DNA from: an uncultured Lachnospiraceae bacterium
GTDB lineage: Bacteria > Bacillota > Clostridia > Lachnospirales > Lachnospiraceae
Reading direction: 5' to 3'
NCBI GenBank assembly: GCA_910584695.1
Contig: CAJUBR010000002.1
Coordinates: 1-63,834 of the forward strand
Length of the DNA stretch: 63,834 nt
Shown here in pieces: positions 33,164 to 42,065 of the stretch. The translations under genes and the position numbers were made by a program. Below the pieces are notes generated by a model, which was not told the origin of the DNA, made no database searches, and saw only the letters and a list, made by a program, of their open reading frames with translations. Each line of letters begins with the position of its first letter. The first letter of the stretch is position 1.

Positions 33164-35664
33164 CATTTTCATATAGCAGGGAGAGTAGGTTTTGCTTGGA
33201 AAATCTGTCATTTTCTGTTAAAAAAGGTGAGATTCTCATACTGATTGGGGAATCCGGTTGTGGTAAAACCACATTACTCCGGCATTTAAAGCCGGGGTTT
33301 GCACCGCTAGGGGAGCGAGACGGGAAAGGTGAGATTTTACTAGACGGAAAGTCTGTTTTTGCTATGAGTGAGCGGGAGAAGGCGGAAAAAATCGGTTTTG
33401 TAAGGCAGAATGTAGAGAGTTCTCAGGCGACAGACAAGGTTTGGCATGAACTGGCATTTGGACTGGAAAGTCTGGGATATCCGCAGCCTGTTATGCAGCG
33501 GAAGATTGCGGAGATGACGGCATTTTTCGGTTTGGAGGGAATCTACCATGAGCCGCTTTCCAATCTCTCGGGAGGACAGAAGCAGCTGGTCAATCTGGCT
33601 TCCGTGATAGTGATGGAGCCTGAACTTCTGATATTAGATGAACCCACCAGCCAGTTGGACCCGATTGCGGCAACGGAATTTTTTCGGATGGTAGAGAAGA
33701 TCAACAGGGAGTTAGGAACCACAGTGTTAATGACAGAACACCGGCTGGAAGAGGCATTTTCCCTTTGTGACCGGATGATTGTGATGGAACAGGGGAATAT
33801 TTTGTTTGAAGGTCTTCCGGAACATGGTGCCGGATGGTTGTATCAGGAGAAACACCCTCTTTATCAGGCACTACCGGTATCTGTCAGGCTGTATTTTGAA
33901 CTCGGAGGGAAAGGTACGGGTAACGTTCCGCTGACAGTCAGGGAAGGGAAGAACTGGATAACGGAGTTTTGTGAGGAGCATCCCAGCAAGGGAAGAAAAC
34001 TGCCAGAGGTGAAATCTCCAAACAGGAAGGAGAAAAAAGAGAAAACACAGTTATACGCATTTTTGGCTAAAGAGCTCTGGTTTCGCTATGAAAAAAAAGG
34101 GAAGGATATTTTAAAAGCGTGCAGTATTGCACCGGAAAAAGGTAAAATTACTGCGATTCTTGGCGGGAACGGTGCCGGAAAATCTACGCTGTTATATGTT
34201 TTGGCGGGGCATGAAGTACCTTTTCGGGGAAAGATAAAAAATACAGAGGGACGTATTGGTATGCTCCCACAAAATCCCCAAGCAATGTTTGCTAAAAAGA
34301 CGGTTTTAGAGGAGCTTCAGGAATCGGAGCATTACGGAAGAAAGATGGCCGGGGATAATGACCTGCAAGAGGAAAACGGCGGACAGGATCGATTAAAGAA
34401 AATAGCGGTTTTTTGTGGTTTAGAGGATTTGTCTGATCGGCATCCCTACGATCTGTCAGGAGGAGAAATGCAGAAGCTGGCATTGGCAAAACTGCTCCTT
34501 TTGGATTGTGATATTTTACTGTTAGATGAGCCGGGAAAAGGTATGGATTATGCGTTTAAAGAAAAAATGGGTCAATGTCTTAAGGTGCTTGCGGCAGAGG
34601 GAAAAACGATTTTACTGGTGAGCCATGATGTAGAATTTTGTGCTCGGCATGCAGATTGGTGTGGACTGTTTTTTGACGGACATGTGGTCTCACTTGAAAA
34701 TGTCCGAGACTTTTTTATGCAAAATGTATTTTACACGACTGCAGTGCGCAGGATGTGTAAGACAAGATTTCCAGAGGCGGTTATTTTAGAGGATGTATTG
34801 GATTTTTACGGAAAGAAGGATGTACCGAAAGAACATCTTGAAACGGGAGAATCGGAACAAATAAGGGATAACGGAGAGAAAAATCAGAGAGGGAGCACAT
34901 CAGAGGAAACAGACTGTAATTCCGGTGTTCGACAGCAGGTGTCTGGGCAGCATAAGCATTTCAGGCGGAACTGGATTGCCTTTGTTATTTTTTTTCTTGT
35001 TATGCCCGCTACGATTCATTTTGGGGAAGTGGTACTTCAGCAGAGAAAGTATTATTTCATTTCATTATTACTGATTCTGGAAGCAATGTGTTCTTTTTTC
35101 GTCAGTTTTGAAAAGAAAAGACCAAAGCTCAGGGAAATTATGGTGATTGCAATGCTGTGTGCGATTACGGTGGCAGGAAGAGCCGCTTTTTATATGGTAC
35201 CGAACGTAAAGCCGATGGCAGCTTTGGTTATTTTGTCAGGAGTTGGTCTTGGGAGTGAAACCGGTTTTTTAGTGGGTGCTGTGTCTATGCTGGTCTCGGA
35301 TGCTTTTTGCGGGCAGGGACCATGGACACCTTGGCAGATGTTTGCCATGGGGCTTCTCGGTTTTGCAGCGGGTAAGGTATTTAAGCAGAATACAAAGGTT
35401 ACAACAGGAAAAAAATACGGAATCTGTTTCTTTGGTTTTGCAGTGGTTATGCTGATTTATGGTGGAATCATGAATCCGGCATCGGTTTTTATGTATCAGG
35501 AAAATGTGAACTGGAAGATGATTGCAGCAGCATATAGTATGGGAATCCCTTTTGATGCAGTTCATGGTGCATCCACTTTCGCATTCTTATGGATTGGAAC
35601 ACGGCCGCTGCTTGAAAAATTGGAACGAGTCAAGAAAAAATATGGATTTTCTATTGAATGTTAA
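33136..35664 (+). CDS. ECF transporter fusion: two ATPase domains plus S component
   Basis: One polypeptide of 842 residues appears to hold EcfA1, EcfA2 and the substrate-binding S component. ATPase 1 has Walker A GESGCGKTTLL (about 37), signature LSGGQKQLVNLA and Walker B LLILDEPTSQLDP. ATPase 2 (about 305-520) has GGNGAGKSTLLYVLAG, LSGGEMQKLALAK and ILLLDEPGKGMD. After a polar linker, the last 230 residues have about six membrane spans with segments such as GLGSETGFLVGAVSMLVSDAF and GPWTPWQMFAMGLLGFAAG. These match ECF S proteins, probably of the cobalamin type given the riboswitch. ECF ATPases and S subunits are usually separate proteins. The start overlaps ecfT by 28 nt. The stop lies inside the target repeat of a MITE-like insertion. 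Confidence 0.88.
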   Translation: MEQITVRNLTFSYSRESRFCLENLSFSVKKGEILILIGESGCGKTTLLRHLKPGFAPLGERDGKGEILLDGKSVFAMSEREKAEKIGFVRQNVESSQATDKVWHELAFGLESLGYPQPVMQRKIAEMTAFFGLEGIYHEPLSNLSGGQKQLVNLASVIVMEPELLILDEPTSQLDPIAATEFFRMVEKINRELGTTVLMTEHRLEEAFSLCDRMIVMEQGNILFEGLPEHGAGWLYQEKHPLYQALPVSVRLYFELGGKGTGNVPLTVREGKNWITEFCEEHPSKGRKLPEVKSPNRKEKKEKTQLYAFLAKELWFRYEKKGKDILKACSIAPEKGKITAILGGNGAGKSTLLYVLAGHEVPFRGKIKNTEGRIGMLPQNPQAMFAKKTVLEELQESEHYGRKMAGDNDLQEENGGQDRLKKIAVFCGLEDLSDRHPYDLSGGEMQKLALAKLLLLDCDILLLDEPGKGMDYAFKEKMGQCLKVLAAEGKTILLVSHDVEFCARHADWCGLFFDGHVVSLENVRDFFMQNVFYTTAVRRMCKTRFPEAVILEDVLDFYGKKDVPKEHLETGESEQIRDNGEKNQRGSTSEETDCNSGVRQQVSGQHKHFRRNWIAFVIFFLVMPATIHFGEVVLQQRKYYFISLLLILEAMCSFFVSFEKKRPKLREIMVIAMLCAITVAGRAAFYMVPNVKPMAALVILSGVGLGSETGFLVGAVSMLVSDAFCGQGPWTPWQMFAMGLLGFAAGKVFKQNTKVTTGKKYGICFFGFAVVMLIYGGIMNPASVFMYQENVNWKMIAAAYSMGIPFDAVHGASTFAFLWIGTRPLLEKLERVKKKYGFSIEC

Positions 35665-35665
35665 G

Positions 35666-35806
35666 TAGGTAATTGCGAAACTCTGTTTTCGTTACCGACC
35701 GTTGTACAATATAAACAATATCAACACTGGGCACGCTTTTGCTGCTTATGATATTGGTTATATTGCACAACTAGATTTTGAAAATAGAGAGTTTCGCAAA
35801 TACCTA
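35666..35806 (+). mobile_element. MITE-like palindromic element, copy 2 (141 bp)
   Basis: The termini TAGGTAATTGCGAAACTC and GAGTTTCGCAAATACCTA are inverted repeats extending about 27 bp. An inner pair (TTGTACAATATAAACAATATCA with its near-complement) makes the whole element one long hairpin with a 28-nt loop. It is flanked by TTGAATGTTAA (35654-35664) and TTGAATTTTAA (35807-35817), 10 of 11 identical. The left one includes the stop codon of the ECF fusion gene. It ends 15 nt before the nudF ribosome site. Confidence 0.75.
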
Positions 35807-35834
35807 TTGAATTTTAAAAATAAGGAGGATATTT

Positions 35835-36368
35835 ATGGAACCAATAAAACGTTTAAAAAGGGAACTTCGGGCACAGGGTACAGTGATTGGTCTGTATAAG
35901 GATACCGTGGAGGTAAACGGCAGTATTGCGGAGTGGGATTATATCCACCATGACGGTGCAGCGGCAGTTGTAGCTGTGAATGATGAAGGAAAGCTGTTAA
36001 TGGTACGCCAGTACCGGAATGCGTTAGACCGCTTTACGTTAGAGCTACCGGCAGGAAAACTGGACGCTCCCAATGAGCCGACGTTGGAATGTGCAAAACG
36101 TGAGCTGGAAGAGGAGGCCGGATATTATACCGATGATTTTGAATATCTTCTCACGGTGAATACAACGGTTGCTTTTTGCAATGAAAAAATCGATCTTTAT
36201 CTGGCAAAAAATCTGAAGAAAACCAGACAGAATCTGGACCCGGAAGAGCAAATCAATGTTGAAGTATGGGACATCGAGGACTTAAAGCAGATGATTTATG
36301 AAGGGAAGATGACAGATTCCAAGACGGTTGCGGGAATTATGACCTATGCCGCAAAATATTGTTCTTAA
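35835..36368 (+). CDS. nudF: Nudix hydrolase, ADP-ribose pyrophosphatase type
   Basis: Predicted to hydrolyse ADP-ribose to AMP and ribose 5-phosphate. The 177 residues have the characteristic N-terminal strand region (TVEVNGSIAEWDYIHHDGAAAVVAV) and QYRNALDRFTLELPAGKLD, then the Nudix box CAKRELEEEAGY (about residues 87-98). Its spacing G-x5-E-x7-R-E-x2-E-E-x-G is slightly varied. The ATG follows AAGGAGG. A MITE-like element fills the upstream region, so its promoter may lie in or before that element. Confidence 0.92.
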   Translation: MEPIKRLKRELRAQGTVIGLYKDTVEVNGSIAEWDYIHHDGAAAVVAVNDEGKLLMVRQYRNALDRFTLELPAGKLDAPNEPTLECAKRELEEEAGYYTDDFEYLLTVNTTVAFCNEKIDLYLAKNLKKTRQNLDPEEQINVEVWDIEDLKQMIYEGKMTDSKTVAGIMTYAAKYCS

Positions 36369-36427
36369 GTAGAAATACGGTCTTACTTTGCAAACAAGGA
36401 TATTATTTTTGCTTATACCGATAAACA

Positions 36428-36472
36428 GGGGCTGTCGCACTAAGAGAGATTCTCTCTTAGTGCGACAGCTCC
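36428..36472. terminator. Long perfect inverted repeat between nudF and uppP
   Basis: Arms of 22 nt (36428-36449 and 36451-36472; CTGTCGCACTAAGAGAGA and complement) meet almost without a loop. No T-run follows on either strand. It lies between convergent genes and may terminate both transcripts or form a cruciform. Confidence 0.55.
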
Positions 36473-36497
36473 TGTCCGGTAATTCATGGTTAAAGTG

Positions 36498-37394
36498 TTA
36501 CCGGATTATCCAGAAATAAAATAGTACAATAATACCCAGTATGATCCGGTACCAGCCAAATACTTTGAAATCATGTTTTTTAATATAGCCCATCAGGAAT
36601 TTGATGGCAAAGAAGGATACACCGAAAGCAACCACCATACCCACGATTAAAACAGCAAGCTCTGTGCCGGTAAATGCAAGTCCGAATTTTAGCAGTTTGA
36701 TAAAACTGGCACCAAACATAACCGGAATAGCCAAAAAGAATGTAAATTCTGCTGCAATTTCCCGGGAAGCACCAATCAGGATTCCCCCGATGATCGTGGA
36801 ACCGGAGCGGGAGGTTCCGGGTATTAAGGAAAGAACCTGAAAGACACCGATGAAAAAGGCATCCTTAAAGGAAAGTTCCTTTAAAGCTGTAACTCTTGGC
36901 GTACGTGTTTTATTGTAATTTTCTATAATGATAAATATGATACCGTAGAGGATCAGCATCAATGCAACAACCGTTGCCGTGTGAAAATGTTTCTCCATCC
37001 AGTCGTCAAAGGGAAGCCCGATTACCATAGCGGGAATACAGGCGAATACAATCTTAAGCCATAAAATGATTTTATCCATATAGCAGTAATGGTTGCAAAA
37101 GGTCTGTAACCCTCTTGCAAATCCCCCATCTGCCTGTTTTGCGAACCAGCTCTTTTTTGGAGCATTTTTCTTTAAATGAAATGGCCATAATTTATCCCAA
37201 TACAAAACTACCACTGCCAGTATGGCACCCAACTGGATTACGACATTGAACATTTCCATAAAAGCATTACTTTGCTTTAGCTTAACAAATTCGTCCACTA
37301 AAATCAGATGCCCGGTACTGCTGATGGGAAGCCATTCCGTAATGCCTTCTACAATGCCAAGCAGTATAACTTTTAACCATTCAATGATATTCAT
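36498..37394 (-). CDS. uppP: Undecaprenyl-diphosphatase UppP/BacA
   Basis: Membrane phosphatase that recycles undecaprenyl pyrophosphate to the lipid carrier for wall synthesis; raises bacitracin tolerance. The 298 residues have the two family signatures: GIVEGITEWLPISSTGHLIL near residue 13 and IPGTSRSGSTIIGGIL near residue 190, with about eight membrane spans. A longer frame starts at 37409, but GAGGACA fits the ATG at 37394 and the product then starts MNIIEWLK, as usual. It is a single gene. Confidence 0.95.
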   Translation of the reverse strand: MNIIEWLKVILLGIVEGITEWLPISSTGHLILVDEFVKLKQSNAFMEMFNVVIQLGAILAVVVLYWDKLWPFHLKKNAPKKSWFAKQADGGFARGLQTFCNHYCYMDKIILWLKIVFACIPAMVIGLPFDDWMEKHFHTATVVALMLILYGIIFIIIENYNKTRTPRVTALKELSFKDAFFIGVFQVLSLIPGTSRSGSTIIGGILIGASREIAAEFTFFLAIPVMFGASFIKLLKFGLAFTGTELAVLIVGMVVAFGVSFFAIKFLMGYIKKHDFKVFGWYRIILGIIVLFYFWIIR

Positions 37395-37635
37395 AACACA
37401 TGTCCTCATTTCTTGTTATTATGTATATGTAATTTGAGTCAAATCCATTACATTATCCTAATTATATGCAAAAAAAAATGTTTTTCAAGATTTTTTACAT
37501 ATTTGATTGAAGAAAGCACCAATTTGCGTTATACTATCTCCGTATATGCAATGTTGTTAGAAACATAAACAGTAATCGACTAGAAGCGGCGGTTATGGAA
37601 AAAATTAACAGAATAAAAGAACAGGAGAGGATATA

Positions 37636-39369
37636 TTGAAAACGATTAAAAAAATGACTTCATGGCTTTTGGTTGTAGCAATGCTTGGAGGTACATTTAT
37701 TCCGGCATTGGAAGGAAAGGCAGCAGGGGAAAGTCTGCCGAAAGTGGCGACGCGGGAGGCTGCGACAGAAGATGCGACAACGGAAAGTGTAACAACACAG
37801 GAGGCTACGACAGAAAGCAAGACAACTGAAAGTGTAACAACACAGGAGGCTACGACAGAAAGCAGGACAACTGAGAGTGTAACAACACAGGAAGTTACGA
37901 CAGAAAACGGGACAACAGAAAATGTTACGATTACGGAGAAGAATCCTGAACTGGTGGATACGGGATTGTCACCGGCAACGGCGAAAGTGATTGTTCTTGA
38001 TCCGGGACATTGCAATAAACATCCCGGTGCCAGCGGTCATGGTCTGAGGGAAGAGAGAGTTGTACTGGATATTGCAAAAGAGTGCCAGAGTAAGCTTAAC
38101 GCATATGGTGATGTCACGGTTTACATGACCAGAGACGATGGAGGCTGCTGTGAGAAGCTGGGAGTGGGGGATTGTCTGGCAGGACGTAACAATTACGCAA
38201 AGCTGCTGGATGCAGATTTTTTGATCAGTATGCATATTAATGCCGGTTCTTCTAACGGTGCAAATGTACTTGCGGCATATAAATCAGGATATCATGATAC
38301 TATTCGGAAGCAAACACAGGCATTTGGAAAAGTGGCATTATCCAAGTTAAGTGAGATTGGGATCAAAAACAGAGGATTTTTGCTTCGCAGATCGGGAACA
38401 GGAAACCGTTACAGTAACGGCAGTCTGGCAGATTATTATTCCATTGTCCGTAATGGTGTTATCCAGAATGTTCCAAGTGTTATCATTGAGCACGGATATG
38501 TTACCAGTGCATCAGACTGTAATAAATTTTTTAAGACAAAAGCAAAACGAAAGAAAGTAGGAAATGTAGATGCAAAGGCGATTATTGCCTATAATAAGTT
38601 AAAGAAAAAGACCGTACAGGGAAAATTTAAAAAAATCAGTGGGGAGACCTACTATGTAATGTCGGATGACAAGAAAGCAGCAGGATGGATAAAGGATAAT
38701 GGAAAATGGTATTATTTTGATGAAACAACCGGAAAAATGCAGACAGGTTTTATCACCATTGGCGAGGATACATTTTATTTAAATCCTAAGAACGGTCAGA
38801 TGACAGTAGGATGGTTTAAAGTAAGCGGGAATACTTATCTTACAAGGGGAAATGGCACGCTGGTCAAGGGACAGGCATATAGTGACGGAAGATATACCTA
38901 TCTGTTTGCATCTTCCGGTAAACAGATGAAAAAAGGCCTTCATACATTAAATGGGGCAACGTATTATCTGAACAGTAAGCGGAGAGCATCTTCTGGTATT
39001 GTAAAGATAAAAGGTAAGTATTACGGATTCGATACGGAAACCTGCCAGATGGTTTATGGTTACCAGAAAATAAAGGGCAGATATTATTATCTGGATCCGA
39101 ATACCGGTGTTATGGCAAAAAAGAAAATGATAACGGTTAATGGAAGTAAATACTATTTTGGTTCTTCCGGGGCAAGACAGACTGGATGGGTAAAATATAA
39201 GAGCAACAAATACTACTTTAATACAAAATCCGGAAAAATGACGACCGGATGGAAGAAGATAAAAGGAAAGTATTACTACTTTGATAAAAAGAGCGGAAAA
39301 ATGCAGAAAAACAAGTGGATAGGAAAATACTATGTGAACGGTAAGGGAGTTCGAAGCAAAAAAAAGTAG
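37636..39369 (+). CDS. Secreted N-acetylmuramoyl-L-alanine amidase with wall-binding repeats
   Basis: Predicted to cleave the MurNAc-L-Ala bond in peptidoglycan outside the cell. The 577 residues start with a signal peptide (about 1-31), followed by a Thr/Glu/Gln-rich tandem-repeat region (about 43-105). An Amidase_3 domain (about 115-320) has the Zn ligands in VLDPGHCNKHPG, GLREERVVLD, SMHINAG and the catalytic IIEHGYV. The C-terminal half (about 325-577) holds choline/glucan-binding-type repeats of the GWIKDNGKWYYFD kind. The start is TTG with AGGAGAGG six nt upstream; no better ATG gives a complete signal peptide. Confidence 0.92.
   Translation: MKTIKKMTSWLLVVAMLGGTFIPALEGKAAGESLPKVATREAATEDATTESVTTQEATTESKTTESVTTQEATTESRTTESVTTQEVTTENGTTENVTITEKNPELVDTGLSPATAKVIVLDPGHCNKHPGASGHGLREERVVLDIAKECQSKLNAYGDVTVYMTRDDGGCCEKLGVGDCLAGRNNYAKLLDADFLISMHINAGSSNGANVLAAYKSGYHDTIRKQTQAFGKVALSKLSEIGIKNRGFLLRRSGTGNRYSNGSLADYYSIVRNGVIQNVPSVIIEHGYVTSASDCNKFFKTKAKRKKVGNVDAKAIIAYNKLKKKTVQGKFKKISGETYYVMSDDKKAAGWIKDNGKWYYFDETTGKMQTGFITIGEDTFYLNPKNGQMTVGWFKVSGNTYLTRGNGTLVKGQAYSDGRYTYLFASSGKQMKKGLHTLNGATYYLNSKRRASSGIVKIKGKYYGFDTETCQMVYGYQKIKGRYYYLDPNTGVMAKKKMITVNGSKYYFGSSGARQTGWVKYKSNKYYFNTKSGKMTTGWKKIKGKYYYFDKKSGKMQKNKWIGKYYVNGKGVRSKKK
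37777..37929 (+). repeat. 45-bp tandem repeat inside the amidase gene
   Basis: Three in-frame 15-codon units start at 37777, 37822 and 37867, plus a partial unit at 37912. They encode TTESVTTQEATTESK-like residues. Units 1-2 are nearly identical, so unit number could vary between strains by slippage. Confidence 0.85.
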
Positions 39370-39493
39370 AATAGCCTGCGGAAATAAAACTTGTAGAAAA
39401 GCTGCGTTTTTGGTAAGATGGAAAAGGAATTGGGGAATTACGGATAAGGAAAGGGTAGACAGATTACCCTGATTACAAGGAGGATTTATAAAC

Positions 39494-41977
39494 ATGGCTA
39501 GAAAGTTAGATTTTGATAAAGAGGCTTTCAAAAAAGAGGTGGTCAACCACGTAAAGACTTTATATCGGAGAACGATTGATGAGGCAACGGAGCAACAGGT
39601 ATTTCAGGCGGTATCTTATGCGATTAAGGATACCATTATTGACCAGTGGATTGCAACGCATAAGGAATACGAAAAGAAAAATGCAAAGACGGTATATTAC
39701 CTGTCTATGGAATTTTTAATGGGCAGAGCTTTGGGAAATAATTTAATTAACTTAACCTGTTACAGTGAAGTAAAGGAAGCGTTGGATGAATTGGGATTTG
39801 ATCTGAATGTGATTGAGGATCAGGAACCGGATGCAGCATTAGGAAATGGTGGTCTGGGAAGACTGGCAGCCTGTTTTCTGGATTCGTTAGCTACATTAGG
39901 CTATCCGGCATATGGCTGTGGTATACGTTACCGCTACGGTATGTTTAAACAGGAAATTAAAGACGGTTATCAGATTGAAAAACCGGATGACTGGCTAGTA
40001 GACGGCAATCCGTTTGAGGTCCGTCGTTCGGAATATGCCTGTGAAGTAAAATTTGGCGGTCATGTTAAAGTAGAGAATATAAACGGAAAGAACCAGTTTG
40101 TGCAGGAGGGATATTCTTCTATCCGTGCAGTACCTTATGACCTGCCGATTATCGGATACGGTAATAATGTGGTAAATACATTAAGAATCTGGGATGCGGA
40201 AGCAATTCAGAATTTTAATCTGGATTCTTTTGATAAGGGAGAATATCAAAAAGCGGTAGAGCAGCAGAATTTAGCTAGAACCATTGTTGAGGTTCTTTAT
40301 CCAAATGATAACCATTATGCAGGTAAGGAATTAAGGTTAAAGCAGCAATATTTCTTTATCTCTGCATCCATTCAGACAGCAATTCATAAATTTAAAGAGA
40401 ATAATCCGGATTTACATGATATACCGGACAAGATTACGTTCCAGATGAATGACACACATCCGACAGTAACAGTGGCAGAGCTTATGAGAATCCTTGTGGA
40501 CGAAGAAGGTCTGGAATGGGATGATGCATGGGATATCACATGCCGTACCTGTGCATATACGAATCATACAATTATGTCAGAGGCTCTTGAAAAATGGCCG
40601 ATTGAGCTGTTCTCAAGATTGCTGCCTCGTGTATATCAGATTATAGAAGAGATAGACAGAAGATATGTAAATGCAATTCGTGAGAAATATCCGAACAATC
40701 CGGAGAAGGTAAAGAATATGGCGATCCTTTATGATGGGCAGGTTAAGATGGCACATCTTGCGATTGCAGGTTCTTATTCTGTAAACGGTGTGGCAAAACT
40801 TCATACGGAGATTCTGAAAAAGAGAGAGCTTAAGGATTTCTATAAGATGAGACCGGAGCAGTTCCATAACAAGACAAATGGTATTACCCAGAGACGGTTT
40901 TTATTACATGGTAATCCGCTGTTAGCCGAGTGGATCACCTCTAAGATTGGGGATGAATGGATTACCGATCTTCCTCATCTGGCTAAGTTGAAGGTTTATG
41001 TAGATGATGAAAAGTGCCAGCAGGAATTTATGAACATTAAATATCGGAATAAGGTACGTCTTGCTGCTTATATCAAGGAGCATAACGGTGTTGTAGTAGA
41101 TCCCCGTTCCATTTTTGATGTACAGGTTAAAAGACTCCATGAGTACAAGAGACAGTTGCTTAATATTTTACATGTCATGTATTTATACAATGAGTTGAGA
41201 GAGCATCCGGAGATGGATATGGTACCACGTACTTTTATCTTTGGTGCAAAGGCAGCGGCAGGCTATAAGAGAGCGAAGCTGACGATTAAGCTGATTAATG
41301 CGGTAGCAGACGTTATTAATAATGATGAGTCAATTAACGGCAAGATCAAAGTGGTATTTATAGAGAATTACCGTGTGTCCAACGCAGAACTTATTTTTGC
41401 AGCGGCAGATGTATCGGAGCAGATTTCAACTGCATCCCGTGAAGCTTCCGGCACAGGTAATATGAAGTTCATGTTAAACGGTGCCCCGACGCTGGGAACG
41501 ATGGATGGTGCAAATGTGGAGATCGTTGAAGAAGTCGGACAGGAAAATGCGTTTATCTTTGGATTGTCTGCAGATGAGGTTATGGCTTATGAGCGTGACC
41601 GGAATTATTATCCGGCGGATATCTTTAATAGTAATTCACATGTCCGCAAGGTGTTAACGCAGCTGATCAACGGCTTCTACAGTGATGATACCGAATTATT
41701 CAGGGATATCTATGACTCTTTGATTAATGAAGACGTATATTTTATTTTGAAGGATTTTGATTCCTATTGTGCTGCACATAAGAAAGTGGACGAAGCTTAT
41801 AGAGACGAGAAAGGATGGGCTAAAATGGCAATGCTGAATACGGCTTGTTCCGGCAAGTTCTCTTCAGACAGAACGATTGAGCAGTATGCAGAGGAAATTT
41901 GGAATTTAGAGAAGGTGAAAGTTACAATGCCGAAGCCTGAAAAGGAAAACAGTATAGGGAATAAGGATATAAAATGA
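39494..41977 (+). CDS. glgP: Glycogen/starch phosphorylase
   Basis: Releases glucose 1-phosphate from alpha-1,4-glucans with inorganic phosphate; PLP enzyme, cytoplasm. The 827 residues match the full family length. Visible segments are LGNGGLGRLAACFLDS near residue 118, NDTHPTVTVAELMRIL, KRLHEYKRQLLN, and the PLP-lysine region REASGTGNMKFMLNGAPTLGTMDGANVE near residue 655. The start is ATG after AAGGAGG. It is a single gene. A terminator-like hairpin follows that overlaps the spoIID ribosome site. Confidence 0.97.
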   Translation: MARKLDFDKEAFKKEVVNHVKTLYRRTIDEATEQQVFQAVSYAIKDTIIDQWIATHKEYEKKNAKTVYYLSMEFLMGRALGNNLINLTCYSEVKEALDELGFDLNVIEDQEPDAALGNGGLGRLAACFLDSLATLGYPAYGCGIRYRYGMFKQEIKDGYQIEKPDDWLVDGNPFEVRRSEYACEVKFGGHVKVENINGKNQFVQEGYSSIRAVPYDLPIIGYGNNVVNTLRIWDAEAIQNFNLDSFDKGEYQKAVEQQNLARTIVEVLYPNDNHYAGKELRLKQQYFFISASIQTAIHKFKENNPDLHDIPDKITFQMNDTHPTVTVAELMRILVDEEGLEWDDAWDITCRTCAYTNHTIMSEALEKWPIELFSRLLPRVYQIIEEIDRRYVNAIREKYPNNPEKVKNMAILYDGQVKMAHLAIAGSYSVNGVAKLHTEILKKRELKDFYKMRPEQFHNKTNGITQRRFLLHGNPLLAEWITSKIGDEWITDLPHLAKLKVYVDDEKCQQEFMNIKYRNKVRLAAYIKEHNGVVVDPRSIFDVQVKRLHEYKRQLLNILHVMYLYNELREHPEMDMVPRTFIFGAKAAAGYKRAKLTIKLINAVADVINNDESINGKIKVVFIENYRVSNAELIFAAADVSEQISTASREASGTGNMKFMLNGAPTLGTMDGANVEIVEEVGQENAFIFGLSADEVMAYERDRNYYPADIFNSNSHVRKVLTQLINGFYSDDTELFRDIYDSLINEDVYFILKDFDSYCAAHKKVDEAYRDEKGWAKMAMLNTACSGKFSSDRTIEQYAEEIWNLEKVKVTMPKPEKENSIGNKDIK

Positions 41978-42015
41978 CAGCTTGGTGTACTGGCAGACAG
42001 AGCTTAAAAATATAA

Positions 42016-42045
42016 GTTATATTGAGGACCTCTTCCGCATATAAT
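42016..42045 (+). promoter_or_regulatory. Candidate sigma-E promoter for spoIID
   Basis: GTTATATT (42016-42023), a 14-bp spacer and CATATAAT (42038-42045) resemble the sigma-E pattern (ATATT...CATAnnnT). The -10 lies in the loop of the terminator at 42028-42062. Confidence 0.4.
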
Positions 42046-42062
42046 GGTGGGAGAGGTTTTTT
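42028..42062 (+). terminator. Terminator hairpin of glgP overlapping the spoIID ribosome site
   Basis: ACCTCTTCC (42028-42036) pairs with GGGAGAGGT (42049-42057) and six Ts follow. The 3' arm is also the only good ribosome site for spoIID (ATG at 42066), so a read-through RNA would hide it. Confidence 0.75.
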
Positions 42063-42065
42063 ATT

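Noticed and set aside
35702..35899. Plus-strand ORF joining the MITE to the Nudix gene region
   Set aside because: It reads through the repeat and runs out of frame into nudF; the true start of nudF has a strong ribosome site.
37777..37929. Possible CRISPR-like array
   Set aside because: The repeats are contiguous, in frame, coding, and without spacers; no cas genes in the window.
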